Notes: generated by a model from the sequence alone, not told the origin. A DNA stretch of 64,000 nt from Methanobacteriota archaeon (GCA_020725925.1 DYTN01000001.1:140116-204115); one strand, 5' to 3'. Positions 1 to 10,393 are shown, counted from the first letter of the stretch. A program made the numbers and translations.

Positions 1-417
1 CGTGACCCCATCGACCATGACGATCTGTCGAAGCTCGCCTCTCGTCTGGACGATATCTTGGACTTCATCGAGGCGGCCTCGCACAGGATGTGGTCATACG
101 AACTAAAAGCGGTGCCTCCCGAGATGGTCAAGCTGGCCGAGGTCATCCTGAGTTCGGCCAAGGAGGTCAACCACGCTGTGAGGGACCTCAGGAATTTCAA
201 GAAGAAGAACGAGATTCTGAAGCACTGCATCGAGATTAACAGGCTCGAGAACCTGGGGGACGACATCACGCACGTGGCCGTGGCCAGCCTCTTCAAGAAG
301 CACGATGCAGTTGATATCATCAAGCTCAAGGAGGTCTACGAGCACCTGGAGATGGCAACGGACAAGTGCGAGGACGCGGCAGACGTCATCAAGGACGTTT
401 TCATCAAGAACTCGTAG
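1..417 (+). CDS. DUF47/PhoU-like phosphate transport regulator (5' truncated by window)
   Basis: Frame 1 is open from base 1; helical DUF47-like protein followed 9 bp later by a PiT permease, the usual DUF47-PiT pair. Confidence 0.85.
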   Translation, partial: RDPIDHDDLSKLASRLDDILDFIEAASHRMWSYELKAVPPEMVKLAEVILSSAKEVNHAVRDLRNFKKKNEILKHCIEINRLENLGDDITHVAVASLFKKHDAVDIIKLKEVYEHLEMATDKCEDAADVIKDVFIKNS

Positions 418-426
418 GTAGGTCCG

Positions 427-1440
427 ATGGAACTCCTCAGCCTAGCGGCCATCACCATAATGATGACTCTAGGCTTCGATTTTGTCAACGGGTTTCACGA
501 TTCAGCCAATTCGATTGCAACTGTAGTCGCGACCAAGGTACTCTCGCCAATTGCCGCAGTCAGCATGGCTGCGGTCTTCAACTTCGTCGGGATCATCGTG
601 GGTCAGGAAGTGGCTAAGACTGTCGGGAAGGGCATCATCGACACCGACTTGGTGTTCGATTACGGTATCCTCCTCATCTTCTGCGCGGTGGTCGGTGCAA
701 TGGTCTGGGACATCATCACATGGTGGTTCGGGATCCCAACGTCAAGCAGCCACGCACTCGTAGGTGGTCTGATTGATGCCGGCGGGGCGGTTGCTGGATT
801 GAATGCGATCGTATGGGGTGGGACAATCAAGACCGTTTCGTTCATTGTGATCTCTCCGCTGGCAGGACTTACGGCAGCGTTCCTCCTAGCCGTTGTCGTG
901 ATACGTTTGGCGAGGAGGCTCTCCAAGACCATGGTCAACCGATGGTTCAGGAAGCTTCAGCTCGGCTCCTCTGCTTTCTACTCGTTCACCCATGGCACCA
1001 ACGATGCCCAGAAAGGCATGGGAATCATCACGCTCGTCCTTCTCCTCAACACGCCGGGGACATCGAGCATGAGCGAGTTCGTGGTCCCTCTGTGGGTGAT
1101 GGTCGCTTGCCATCTCTCGATCTCTCTGGGCACGTTCTTCGGAGGGTGGAGGATTGTCCGGACCATGGCCTCGAGGATAACCAAACTAGACCCGTACCAG
1201 GGGTTCTGCGCTGAGACGGGTGCTGCCGTGATGCTCTACGCGACCGCGAAGTTCGGCATCCCCGTGAGCACGACGCACACCATATCGGGAGGCATCATGG
1301 GTGTGGGAGCCACGCGCAGGTTGTCAGCAGTGCGATGGGGTGTCGGCAGGAAGATAGTGACTGCCTGGATCCTAACGATTCCTGCATCGGCAACGATCGC
1401 CGGAGCTCTCTTCCTGGCGCTCATCTGGCTAGGTTTCTAG
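427..1440 (+). CDS. PiT family inorganic phosphate permease
   Basis: 337 aa, GFDFVNGFHDSANSIATVVATKVLSP and FTHGTNDAQKGMGII signatures of PiT carriers. Confidence 0.93.
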   Translation: MELLSLAAITIMMTLGFDFVNGFHDSANSIATVVATKVLSPIAAVSMAAVFNFVGIIVGQEVAKTVGKGIIDTDLVFDYGILLIFCAVVGAMVWDIITWWFGIPTSSSHALVGGLIDAGGAVAGLNAIVWGGTIKTVSFIVISPLAGLTAAFLLAVVVIRLARRLSKTMVNRWFRKLQLGSSAFYSFTHGTNDAQKGMGIITLVLLLNTPGTSSMSEFVVPLWVMVACHLSISLGTFFGGWRIVRTMASRITKLDPYQGFCAETGAAVMLYATAKFGIPVSTTHTISGGIMGVGATRRLSAVRWGVGRKIVTAWILTIPASATIAGALFLALIWLGF

Positions 1441-1668
1441 GAGCATCATCTGCCGGAGTGGCCGTCCGTCGCCTTCGCCTCTTCTCGTACAGGTGTATCA
1501 CATAGGTCGTGACCAAGGCAGCGCCCAAGGCACACGCGACAATGGCATATGTTGGCAAGTCGGCGAGCTTTGCCAAAGTCGTCGTCGCCGCCATGACTAC
1601 CCAGGGCAGGAGCAATTCGATGAATAGGACTGCAGGGGACCGAGGGACCTTCCTTAGCTTCTTGGCCA
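1421..1668 (-). CDS. small two-TM membrane protein
   Basis: Two hydrophobic stretches; start revised to a TTG after AGGTGAT; 3' end overlaps the convergent PiT gene slightly. Confidence 0.5.
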
Positions 1669-1673
1669 AGATA

Positions 1674-2675
1674 TCACCTTGGCGCGTCCGGTTTCGCGTT
1701 GCTGCGTATCTCGGATGAGACGTCAGTGCCATCAGGGATGGTCACGCCAGCATCGATGATTGAATCTACAATCCTGCAGCGTGTCCCGACTCTCGCGTCC
1801 TCCAGGATGACGGACTGCTCGACCTTCGACCCGTGTCCCACGACCGCCCTTTCGGAGATGTACGCGGACGGTCCGATGGTCGCTCCCGCAACAACGGCAC
1901 CGCCCCTGACAACGAACGGCTTCTCGAGGACAGTGCCTTCGCGGACAGCACCCCTGTCGAGTGCCCTGGAGTCGTTCCCCATGAGGGTCCAGTATGCCTC
2001 GAGGAGGTCCTCCCGACGCCCGCAGTCCACCCAGTAGCCGTCGAACCTCATGCCGAACATGCCCTTGTCGAGGATCTTCGGGAACACCTCACGCTCCATG
2101 GAGACGAACCCCTTCCCGATGTAGTCGAGGACCTCCCGCTCCAGCGCGTACGCCCCCGCGTTGATCAGGTTCGAGAAGGCCTCCTCCTTCTTCGGCTTCT
2201 CCTGGAACTTCCTGATCCTTTCGTCTTCGTCGATGTCCACGGCGCCGTACGGGGTCGGGTCGTCCACCGGCCAGAGCGATATCGACGCGATGCCTTCTTT
2301 CGCCCTGTGGAATCTGACGAACTTGTCCAGATCCAGGGAGGAGATACTGTCGCCGTTGATCACGAGGAACTGGCCGTCTATGTGGTCCTCGACGTTCTTC
2401 ACAGCACCGCCAGTGCCCATGGGCTCGGGCTCTTCAACGAGAGTGATCTTGCGCCTCGGTCGGTTCTTGCGCAGGTACTGCTCCATCATGTCCTTCTTGT
2501 AGCCGATGGGTATGATGACCTCGTCGACCTCCTTGGGAATAACATCTATTGCGTGCATCATGAGTGGCTTGCCCATGACAGGGACGAGGGGCTTGGGCAG
2601 GCGGTATGTGAGTGGCCTGAGCCTCGTCCCCATGCCTCCGACCAGCAGTACTGCCTTCACGGCCCCGGGCATCAT
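1674..2675 (-). CDS. sugar-phosphate nucleotidyltransferase (glucose-1-phosphate thymidylyl/GlmU-like) with left-handed beta-helix C-terminus
   Basis: KAVLLVGGMGTRLRPLTYRLPKPLVPVMGKPLM signature and hexapeptide-like C-terminus. Confidence 0.9.
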   Translation of the reverse strand: MMPGAVKAVLLVGGMGTRLRPLTYRLPKPLVPVMGKPLMMHAIDVIPKEVDEVIIPIGYKKDMMEQYLRKNRPRRKITLVEEPEPMGTGGAVKNVEDHIDGQFLVINGDSISSLDLDKFVRFHRAKEGIASISLWPVDDPTPYGAVDIDEDERIRKFQEKPKKEEAFSNLINAGAYALEREVLDYIGKGFVSMEREVFPKILDKGMFGMRFDGYWVDCGRREDLLEAYWTLMGNDSRALDRGAVREGTVLEKPFVVRGGAVVAGATIGPSAYISERAVVGHGSKVEQSVILEDARVGTRCRIVDSIIDAGVTIPDGTDVSSEIRSNAKPDAPR

Positions 2676-2744
2676 GTTCGGGCGTATAAAAGCATCTTGC
2701 AGCGCTCCAGCTGGGATTGCAGCTCACAGGAGAGAATCGATCCT

Positions 2745-2960
2745 TCAGAGGGGGGAGATGCTCACGACATTGTTCCCGCGGAGGATCACTGTCCCGAGCC
2801 TCTTGACGGAGTCGGCGTTGGTCTCCTCAGTGTCCTCGAGCACCATGTTCAGGTAGTCGTCAAAACCCGCGAGTGTGCCCACAAGGAGTCTGCTGTCCTT
2901 CAGCAGGAGAGAGACCTTCTTGTTCATGGATTTCTCTAACAGACTTAGAGGCATCACCAT
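2745..2960 (-). CDS. archaeal Sm-like (LSm) RNA-binding protein
   Basis: 71 aa with Sm1/Sm2-like motifs (LVGTLAGFDDYLNMVLEDTEE; GTVILRGNNVVSI). Confidence 0.9.
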   Translation of the reverse strand: MVMPLSLLEKSMNKKVSLLLKDSRLLVGTLAGFDDYLNMVLEDTEETNADSVKRLGTVILRGNNVVSISPL

Positions 2961-2991
2961 CTCAAATCACGCTCTTGTCAATGCCTGAGGC

Positions 2992-4005
2992 TCACTTAAA
3001 GCTTTTCGTGGCGCTCGCGGGAATCAGGGACGCGGCCGTGATGCCCCTCTTCTCCGCTGGCTGCCCCCACGCCACGAGCCTCCCGAGGACGTTGTTGTTC
3101 CTGCCGAAGTATCCGGCTCCGACAGGGAGGAAGAACGAGGCGGCGACCATGGCGAGGGCGATGGCCCCGACGTACACGCCCAGCCCGGTCTCCAGAGACC
3201 AGGTCCTGGAAGCTGCGTGGAAAACGCCGGTGTTCGATGAGATGTCGACATACAGCCAGTAGAACCCGACGAGCTGCACGAGGCTCGCCAGGGGAGTGAC
3301 AAAAGCCGCTGCGGAGCCTATCAGGAAGAGCCACGCGAACAGCTCCACACGGCCCTCGATCAGGTAGCCGTACATCGAGACCTCGACCGGTGACTGAGGC
3401 GTCAGGAAGTGGGTCTCCGTCAGCCAGGGCAGAGATATCGCGACGAACGCCAGCAGTGCGCCCCCGACGCAAAGCATGTTCACCCTCAGTTTCACCGTGG
3501 GCCCGTACGGACATGTGGTGAGGTAACGGCAGGCGGATTTGATGGGCTGGTGCCAGAAGTGAAGCCGCCTCGGGTAGCCGACGCCCGACGGCCTGAAGAA
3601 GCTGAACACGACGATAGCAGCGGAGGCCAGCGCGAGGTACGCCCCCAGCCAAACCTCCTGGCCTCCCGGCATGTCCCTGTAGCCGAGCGGATAGAGGTAG
3701 AGCACGCCCAGGACGCCTGAGAGGAGCAGGAACCCCGCGGACGGGCTGAGGAAAGCGAGCCCCATGCCCAGCAGCATCAGCGTCACGGCGAAGGTGAACG
3801 GCCAGCCGTAGTCGAACGAGTCGGGTAGTATGGTGTAGACGTAGTCGTCCTGCGGAGCCGAGGAGAGGTCTCCGTAGTGCATCAGCGGCAAGAACAGGGA
3901 GACGACGCCCAGCGCGGCGCCTGCGATGCAGAGCAGGTTGACCTTGAGGCCCGTCCGGTTCCCTCCAGGCAGGAATCGGCTGGGCGGCGCCTTAAGCCTT
4001 TCCAT
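2992..4005 (-). CDS. polytopic membrane protein with internal duplication
   Basis: 337 aa, multiple hydrophobic segments; N- and C-halves resemble each other. Confidence 0.7.
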   Translation of the reverse strand: MERLKAPPSRFLPGGNRTGLKVNLLCIAGAALGVVSLFLPLMHYGDLSSAPQDDYVYTILPDSFDYGWPFTFAVTLMLLGMGLAFLSPSAGFLLLSGVLGVLYLYPLGYRDMPGGQEVWLGAYLALASAAIVVFSFFRPSGVGYPRRLHFWHQPIKSACRYLTTCPYGPTVKLRVNMLCVGGALLAFVAISLPWLTETHFLTPQSPVEVSMYGYLIEGRVELFAWLFLIGSAAAFVTPLASLVQLVGFYWLYVDISSNTGVFHAASRTWSLETGLGVYVGAIALAMVAASFFLPVGAGYFGRNNNVLGRLVAWGQPAEKRGITAASLIPASATKSFK

Positions 4006-4061
4006 ACGATTGCTCGAACGGGCTTCTCAGAAGTGATACGATTCGAGACGGGTGCGAGCTG

Positions 4062-4577
4062 TCAAGGGCTCTTTCCCTTCTTCCTGACGAGCTCCCCCTC
4101 GAGCCATGCCTTGACCTCCTGCCTCGAGCGGGCGTCTATTCCGAAGGTCTCGATGAACCTCTTGGTGGTCGTCAGCTCCACGCTCTTCTTCTTCGGCCTG
4201 CCCTTGACCAACCCGAGCTCCGTTAGCTGCCTCACGTCGTCGTAGATCCTGCTCCCGACGAGGTCGAACATCTTGCTCTGCAGCACGGGCTGGTAGTATG
4301 CTATCAGCGAGGCCGTCTTGAGCACGTCCTTCGGTACTTTGAGGTCCGCCAGCCTCCCGGCGGGCTCCGTGAACTCCTTCTTGACCTGCATCGCGTACCT
4401 CGGGCCCATCTTGGCTATCTCTATGGCCCTGTCGGAGTCGTTGTACTCGTCCATCAGCTTCTTCAGCGCGGCTCGTATTGTCCTCGAGTCCAGCGCCGAG
4501 GCCATCTGGAGCTCCGACACGGTCACCGGTTTGGCCGCGGAGAACAGCTCGGCCTCTATGATCCTCTCGCTCCTCAC
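4062..4577 (-). CDS. scpB: segregation and condensation protein ScpB
   Basis: 171 aa from a GTG overlapping the ScpA stop; winged-helix ScpB-like sequence (RIIEAELFSAAKPVTVSEL...VGSRIYDDVRQLTELGLV). Confidence 0.88.
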   Translation of the reverse strand: MRSERIIEAELFSAAKPVTVSELQMASALDSRTIRAALKKLMDEYNDSDRAIEIAKMGPRYAMQVKKEFTEPAGRLADLKVPKDVLKTASLIAYYQPVLQSKMFDLVGSRIYDDVRQLTELGLVKGRPKKKSVELTTTKRFIETFGIDARSRQEVKAWLEGELVRKKGKSP

Positions 4578-5503
4578 TTCACCACCGATGCCTCTTCCAC
4601 CTTGGCTGCGACTGTGACTGTGGCGTCCTCGAGCTGCGCGATGTCCCAAGGCACCTTGACCTCCAGGAATATCTCGCCGAACGGGAGCTTCTCCTGCCAG
4701 ATGTGTATCTTGCCTATCCGGGCGAGGAACAGGAGGGATATGAACACCTTGACCCTGTCCTCCTTGCCTCCCGCGTACAGGTCGCATATGGGCACTGAGC
4801 CGCCGCCGCACTTCTGGATGCGCTCCCAGACCAAGGCGATGTCCTCCTCGAGGTTCTCCTTGTGGGCTTTGTCGTCGAACTCCGGCCTGCGGTACTTCTG
4901 CATGAACTTGGCGAGCTCGAGCCTGATGTCGCTCTCCCTCTTCGCGTCCTCGAACGCGTCCAGCAGGTCTACCAGCGTCACGGGCCGCTCCGACTTGCGC
5001 CTGACCTTCTCCTGGATGGGCTGCTCATCCATATGAAGGAGCATCTCCCCCATGCCCAGCTCGAAAGGCTCCAAGAAGAGGTCGAGGTGGTCGGGGTCCC
5101 AGCCGTCGAACATGAGCTCGACCTGCTCCGGCCTGTCCACCCTCTGCAGGACCTGCTCGCTCTGGAGCCTCAGTATCTCCCAGGCCATGTAGACTATCTT
5201 GCCGGCAATGATCAGGTTGAGCTCGCTCGCCTTCCTAATCCTGCTCAGGTACATCTTCGAGAACTCTATGAGGTTGATGTCCCATGGGTTCATCTGGTTG
5301 TTCACGACCAGCTCGAACACCAGCGCGACGCTCCTCTCGAACGGGTCCTCGGAGGGCACCAGGGTGCCATTCTGCATGTCGCCGACCATGTCCAGGTAGT
5401 GCTGCAGCCTCTCCTCCTTCCCTACGCCGGAATCCTCTTCTATGATCGCCTTGTGGAACATGAGGTGGTTGAGCACGTCCCCGCACTCGGATGTGAAGCT
5501 CAT
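4574..5503 (-). CDS. scpA: segregation and condensation protein ScpA
   Basis: 309 aa kleisin-like (PFERSVALVFELVVNNQMNPWDINLIEFSKMYL), directly downstream of smc. Confidence 0.9.
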   Translation of the reverse strand: MSFTSECGDVLNHLMFHKAIIEEDSGVGKEERLQHYLDMVGDMQNGTLVPSEDPFERSVALVFELVVNNQMNPWDINLIEFSKMYLSRIRKASELNLIIAGKIVYMAWEILRLQSEQVLQRVDRPEQVELMFDGWDPDHLDLFLEPFELGMGEMLLHMDEQPIQEKVRRKSERPVTLVDLLDAFEDAKRESDIRLELAKFMQKYRRPEFDDKAHKENLEEDIALVWERIQKCGGGSVPICDLYAGGKEDRVKVFISLLFLARIGKIHIWQEKLPFGEIFLEVKVPWDIAQLEDATVTVAAKVEEASVVK

Positions 5504-8500
5504 CTACGCGGCCTCCTCGACCTTGTGTTCCGACTCAGGCTCAGCAGGCTCCTCCGCTCCCTCGCCGATGTTCGGCTTCATCACTATCTCCGAGAGCCCC
5601 TCGCGCTGCATCGTGACGCCCAATATGTGGTCCGCCTCCTTGAGCGTCACATTCCTGAGCGAGATCTGTATGAACTGGGCGTTCTTGGAGCTCCTCTTTA
5701 TGGCGTGGGCCACGTTCTCGGCGTTCACTCCGTCGAGGAACATGTCCACCTCGTCCAGCAGATAGAACGGCGAGGGCTCGTAGGCCTGGATAGCGAATAT
5801 GAACGCCAACGCGGTCAGGCTCTTCTGGCCTCCTGACAGGGCTTCCATCCGGACGGCCTTCATGTCCTTCGGCCTCGCCTTCATGATCAGCCCTCCCGCG
5901 AGCGGGTCCTCCTCGTTCTCGAGCAGCAGCTCCGCCTCTCCGCCGTTCGACAGCTCCGCGAACATCTTCTTGAAGTTCTCGTTGATGGCCACGAAGATCT
6001 TGTTGAACCCGAGCTTCTTCTTGTCGTTGAGCTCGGCCACGAGCTTGTTCAGGTTGGACTTCTGTTTCTCAAGCCTGGAGATCTCCTCCTTGAGCCCCTC
6101 GAACCTGGACTTCCTGTCCTCGTACTCGTCAATCGCCTTGAGGTTGACCGCGCCAAGCCCGGCCATCTTCCTCTCGCAGTCCGCAACTGTGAGCCTGAGG
6201 TCCTCCATCGAGGGCATCTCCTTCGGGAGCACCAGATTGGAGTACTGCGCGAACTCCGCCTCTGCCTCCTGGAGCTTCTTCTCGGCCTCCGCGACCTTGC
6301 TCTGGAGGCTGAGCACGAAGTCGCAGCTGGTCTGGACCTTCGTGATGACCTTCTCGATGTTCGCCTCTGTGTCCGTCTTCTTCTTGTAGAGCGTGTCCCG
6401 CTTCGTCCTGAGCGTGTTGAGTTTGTCGCCCATCGACCGCTCCATCTTCTGAAGCGCCTTGAGCTCGGTCTCTTGCTGTGCCTGCTTCGAGACGTTCTCC
6501 TTGCCCTTCAGCTTCTGCTCCTGAATCTTCTCCTCGGTCTGCTGGATGCCCGCGACGAGCTCGTCCCGCCTACTCTGGACGAGCTCTATCTGCTTCGTCA
6601 CAGTCTGCATCTCAGAGTTGAGGTTCGCTACCTCGTTCGCGAGGTCCAGGATCTCCGTCTCGAGCTGCTTCAGCTGCTTGGACAGCTCGTGCGGCGTCGC
6701 CTCGAGGAGCTTCTTGTCCTTTGCCTCCTTCTTCTTCTTGGTCTTCTCGATGTCGCCCTGGAACTTGGACAGGTCCTCCTTGGTCTTCTCCAGCAGGTCG
6801 AGGCACTCCGCCAGCTCCTTGTTCTTCGCCCCGAGTTCGGCCTCAATCGATGCCACCTTCTGCTCGAACTCCTTCTGCTTCGTCTCGAGGGCGCTTATCT
6901 TGACCCCTTCCCCGGAGTCCTTGACAGTGATGTCCCTCAGGCTCGCCTCGAGCTGGGTCAGCTCGGTCTTCAGCTGAGCTAGCTCCGCCTGGGCCTTCTC
7001 TGACTCGTCGATGGCCTTCCTGAGCTCAGCCGCCTTCTTCTCGATCCTGCTCTCCGACGGCGCCCCGAACTTCATCAGGTTCTTCTCGAGCGTGCCACCC
7101 ACCATGGCCCCGCTGGCCTCCGCCAGCTCGCCGTCTAGGGTCACGAGCCTGACACCGCCCATCCACTTCCTCGCCTCGTCCAGGTTCTTGGTGACGACTG
7201 TGTCCCCGAACACGAACCAGAAGGCCGTCTTGTACTTCTCCTCGAACTTGACCAGGTCTATCGCGAACCCGAGGGAACCCTGGGCGGCCATGATGGCCTT
7301 TCCCCTCGGCCTGCCGTCCATCATCTTGTTGAGTGGGAGGAAGGTCGCCCTGCCGATCTTGTTCTTCTTGAGGTATGTTATGCATTCGGAGGCGACGGCG
7401 TCGGTGTCCACGACGATGGCCTGCATCCTCGCGCCGGCGGCGACGTTCATGGCGTTCTCGTAGTCCTCGTCGACCTCTGCCAGCTCCGCGATGGTCCCGT
7501 GGATGCCCTTGATGGCGCCCTTGTCCCTGCACTCGAGTATCGTGCCCACAGCGCTGGCGTAGCCCTTCCTGACCTGGTCTACCGCCTCCGCCTCGGCCTT
7601 GAGCTGGTTGTACTCCCTCGTAAGCGTCTTGACGGCGTTCTCGAGCTCCTGGTACTCCGCGAGCAGCTTCCGCTCCTTGTTCCTCTTGGCCTGGTACTCC
7701 TCCTGTAGCTTCCTGGAGCCCTGGGTGGAGCTCTTCGTCTCGTTCTTGAGCTCCTTGATGGACCACTCGCAGTCCTTGAGCTCGAACTCGTAGGTCTTCT
7801 TGGTCTCCTCGAGGTTCGCGATGTCTATCTTGAGCCTCGAGACCTTGTCGTTGAGCCTGTCCTGCTCCAGTGTAAGGGCGTGGAGCTTCTCCTCCTTGGA
7901 GGTGACCTCGACCGAGAGCCCAAGGGCCTCCTTCTGCAGGCTGCTGAGCTCGGAATCCGACTTGGACAGCTCGTCCTGGTGCCCCTGCAGCTTCGCACGC
8001 TTGCCCTCGAGCAGCTTCGACTTCTTCCCGAACTGGTCCTCGACCGGCTTGAGCCTCTCCTGGAGCTCCCCCAGGTCCTTCTCGACGGCCTTGAGGTCCT
8101 CGCCCTGGGCCCTCTTGACCTCCTTGAGCGACTCGGCCATCTCGTCCGCGTTCTGGGCGGCGTCCTTGGCGCGGGCAATCTCTATCCTGAGGTTGTCGAT
8201 CTTCTCCTTGACCTCCTTCGCCTCCTCGCCCCCGCGCTCAGTAATCTCTTGCTCGACCTGCGTCAGCTGGGCGGAGACGTCCTCCAGCTCCTTGCCCAGC
8301 TCCTCCTTCTTCTTGTCCGCCCTGTCCTTCTCGGCGGTGTAGCTTGTTATCTGCTCGTTGAGGGATGACAGCTCCCGGTCCACGGAGCCCTGCCGCTTGA
8401 CCACGAGGCAGGCCTGGGCGGACGCGAGGCTGTCGTGCAGCTCCTTGTACTTCATCGCGCCCTCCCTGTCCGCGTCGAGCTGCTTCATCTGCTTCTTGAT

Positions 8501-9106
8501 CTCGTCGAGTATGATGCTCAGCCTGGCGATGTTCTCCTCCGCGGCGGCCTTCTCCTTCTCGGCGCTCTGGATCTCCTCGTCGAACCTGGTTATGCCCGAG
8601 ATGTCGTCCAGGATGCGCCTCCTCTCGAGGTTGGTCATCTCCGTTATGCGCGTGATGTCCCCCTGTTGGACGAAGTTGTACCCGTCCGCGCTTATGCGCG
8701 CGTTGGCGAGGAGGTTGTCAAACTCTCCCAAGGAGGATTTCCTGTCGTTGACGTAGAAGTAGGAGTAGTATCCCTCCACGTTGTCGGATACGCGCACGAC
8801 GCGCGTGAGCTTGACCTTGTCAGTGTCTATGGGGATGAGCCGGTCGGAGTTGTCGAAGACGAGGCTGACCGACGTCTCCTTGGCCGGCTTCTTGTCCTTG
8901 CCGCCGTTGAAGATGAGGTCCGTGAGCTTCCCCGCCCTGATGACACGTGAGCTCCTGGGCCCAAGGACGAACAGGATGGCGTCGGAGATGTTCGACTTGC
9001 CAGCGCCGTTCGGCCCCGTGACGGCGCTGAACCCCTGGAGCAGTGGGATTCTGGTCTTTCGTGCGAACGACTTGAAGTTCTCGAGCTCTATCTCCTTCAG
9101 GTACAT
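5504..9106 (-). CDS. smc: chromosome segregation ATPase SMC
   Basis: Walker A GPNGAGKSNISDAI, ABC signature LSGGQKSLTALAFIFAIQ, Walker B FYLLDEVDMFLD, long coiled coils and hinge. Confidence 0.97.
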   Translation of the reverse strand: MYLKEIELENFKSFARKTRIPLLQGFSAVTGPNGAGKSNISDAILFVLGPRSSRVIRAGKLTDLIFNGGKDKKPAKETSVSLVFDNSDRLIPIDTDKVKLTRVVRVSDNVEGYYSYFYVNDRKSSLGEFDNLLANARISADGYNFVQQGDITRITEMTNLERRRILDDISGITRFDEEIQSAEKEKAAAEENIARLSIILDEIKKQMKQLDADREGAMKYKELHDSLASAQACLVVKRQGSVDRELSSLNEQITSYTAEKDRADKKKEELGKELEDVSAQLTQVEQEITERGGEEAKEVKEKIDNLRIEIARAKDAAQNADEMAESLKEVKRAQGEDLKAVEKDLGELQERLKPVEDQFGKKSKLLEGKRAKLQGHQDELSKSDSELSSLQKEALGLSVEVTSKEEKLHALTLEQDRLNDKVSRLKIDIANLEETKKTYEFELKDCEWSIKELKNETKSSTQGSRKLQEEYQAKRNKERKLLAEYQELENAVKTLTREYNQLKAEAEAVDQVRKGYASAVGTILECRDKGAIKGIHGTIAELAEVDEDYENAMNVAAGARMQAIVVDTDAVASECITYLKKNKIGRATFLPLNKMMDGRPRGKAIMAAQGSLGFAIDLVKFEEKYKTAFWFVFGDTVVTKNLDEARKWMGGVRLVTLDGELAEASGAMVGGTLEKNLMKFGAPSESRIEKKAAELRKAIDESEKAQAELAQLKTELTQLEASLRDITVKDSGEGVKISALETKQKEFEQKVASIEAELGAKNKELAECLDLLEKTKEDLSKFQGDIEKTKKKKEAKDKKLLEATPHELSKQLKQLETEILDLANEVANLNSEMQTVTKQIELVQSRRDELVAGIQQTEEKIQEQKLKGKENVSKQAQQETELKALQKMERSMGDKLNTLRTKRDTLYKKKTDTEANIEKVITKVQTSCDFVLSLQSKVAEAEKKLQEAEAEFAQYSNLVLPKEMPSMEDLRLTVADCERKMAGLGAVNLKAIDEYEDRKSRFEGLKEEISRLEKQKSNLNKLVAELNDKKKLGFNKIFVAINENFKKMFAELSNGGEAELLLENEEDPLAGGLIMKARPKDMKAVRMEALSGGQKSLTALAFIFAIQAYEPSPFYLLDEVDMFLDGVNAENVAHAIKRSSKNAQFIQISLRNVTLKEADHILGVTMQREGLSEIVMKPNIGEGAEEPAEPESEHKVEEAA

Positions 9107-9259
9107 CGGATCCCTTCCCAAGAGGGGTGCGAAAACATGGCGTGATTGAAGAGTAGCTCAAGAGCCGTTCTCTGCATCCCATCCCATGAAGTCCGACATG
9201 TGTCGGACGGACAATAAAATGGACTACTGAGTATATAATACTTGTTTGACCAGATAACC

Positions 9260-10393
9260 CTAGGAAGGGGTCAGCAAGGCCTTGTAGGCCTTGAGCAGAC
9301 CTTCCCTGGAACGCTCCCAGGAATACATCTTCTCGTAGTATTCCCTGCCCCTCTGGCCCATCTGTTCAAGGCCCTTGGTGTCCGCCGCCGCCTTGACGAT
9401 GGCCTCCACGAATGCCGCCTTGCTGTAGGGTATGACGATGCCGCACCCGGCCTCCCCGACCTTCTTCGCGATGTCCAGGCCCTTTGTCGTGACGAGGGGC
9501 CTGCCGACGGCCATCGCGTTTATGATCTTCCCTGGGGTGCCCACGACGTTGTTCGGGTTCTTCGGGTCCATCATGGCAAGGACGAGATCACTGGCCCACG
9601 AGATCCTGAGGGCCTCGTCGGCATCCACCGTCCCTATGAATCTCAGGGCGGAGTTGTGGAGCGACTCCTTCGCGACCAAGGGTTGGAGGGTCCCGCTCCC
9701 GCCCACTATGAGCATGGTTTTCTCGCCCGGCCCGAAGGACGATATGAACTCCTCGATGAACCTGCCTGGCTCGAGCGAGCCGAGGTAGGATATCGTGAAG
9801 CCAATCATGCCATACTTGTCCCTGACTGCCTTCCTGTCGGCGCCTCGGAGGATCGAGGGATCCTGGCTCGTGCTCACGACGAGCGCCCTCTCCATCCTTC
9901 TCAGGGAAAGTTCGTCCGCCAGGGCCTCGCTGACGGTAATGACCGTGTCAGCCCTCCTGGCACACCGCCTCTCCCACAGCCACAATGGCCCGGAGAGCGC
10001 CCCAACTTCATTCTCGATCATCTTCGAGTACAGCTCGTGTGCGTCGTAGAGCAAGGGCTTGCCAGAGAGCCTCGCGATGAGCATGCCCAGTGGCAAGGTG
10101 TCGAAGTCGTGCGCATGCACCACATCGAACCTGAGCCCTCTGCTGGCCTTCAATGCCCTCGACCAGAACCTCGGCAGCCGCCTGAGTATCTTGGTCGGAT
10201 ACCGGGCGGGGCACATGGGCCCGAGCCGGATGATGTGGACCCCGTCCTCATCTGCCTCCCGAGGTCTGCTCTGCTCGCGGTCCCACGCGATCAGCGAGAC
10301 CTCGTACCCCGCACCTCGAAGGGCCCGAGCCTCGGTCAGGACCCGCGGGTCTGGCCTGTAGGGGTTCGATAGCAGCATCAATGTCGAAGGCAT
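9260..10393 (-). CDS. glycosyltransferase family 4
   Basis: GT-B fold motifs (DVVHAHDFDTLPLGMLIAR; ISYLGSLEPGRFIEEFI). Confidence 0.88.
   Translation of the reverse strand: MPSTLMLLSNPYRPDPRVLTEARALRGAGYEVSLIAWDREQSRPREADEDGVHIIRLGPMCPARYPTKILRRLPRFWSRALKASRGLRFDVVHAHDFDTLPLGMLIARLSGKPLLYDAHELYSKMIENEVGALSGPLWLWERRCARRADTVITVSEALADELSLRRMERALVVSTSQDPSILRGADRKAVRDKYGMIGFTISYLGSLEPGRFIEEFISSFGPGEKTMLIVGGSGTLQPLVAKESLHNSALRFIGTVDADEALRISWASDLVLAMMDPKNPNNVVGTPGKIINAMAVGRPLVTTKGLDIAKKVGEAGCGIVIPYSKAAFVEAIVKAAADTKGLEQMGQRGREYYEKMYSWERSREGLLKAYKALLTPS

Noticed and set aside
2745-2960. Loss of the usual L37e partner next to the archaeal Sm gene
   Set aside because: L37e is indeed not adjacent here, but gene-order change of a single small gene is not by itself noteworthy and the rest of the genome is not visible.
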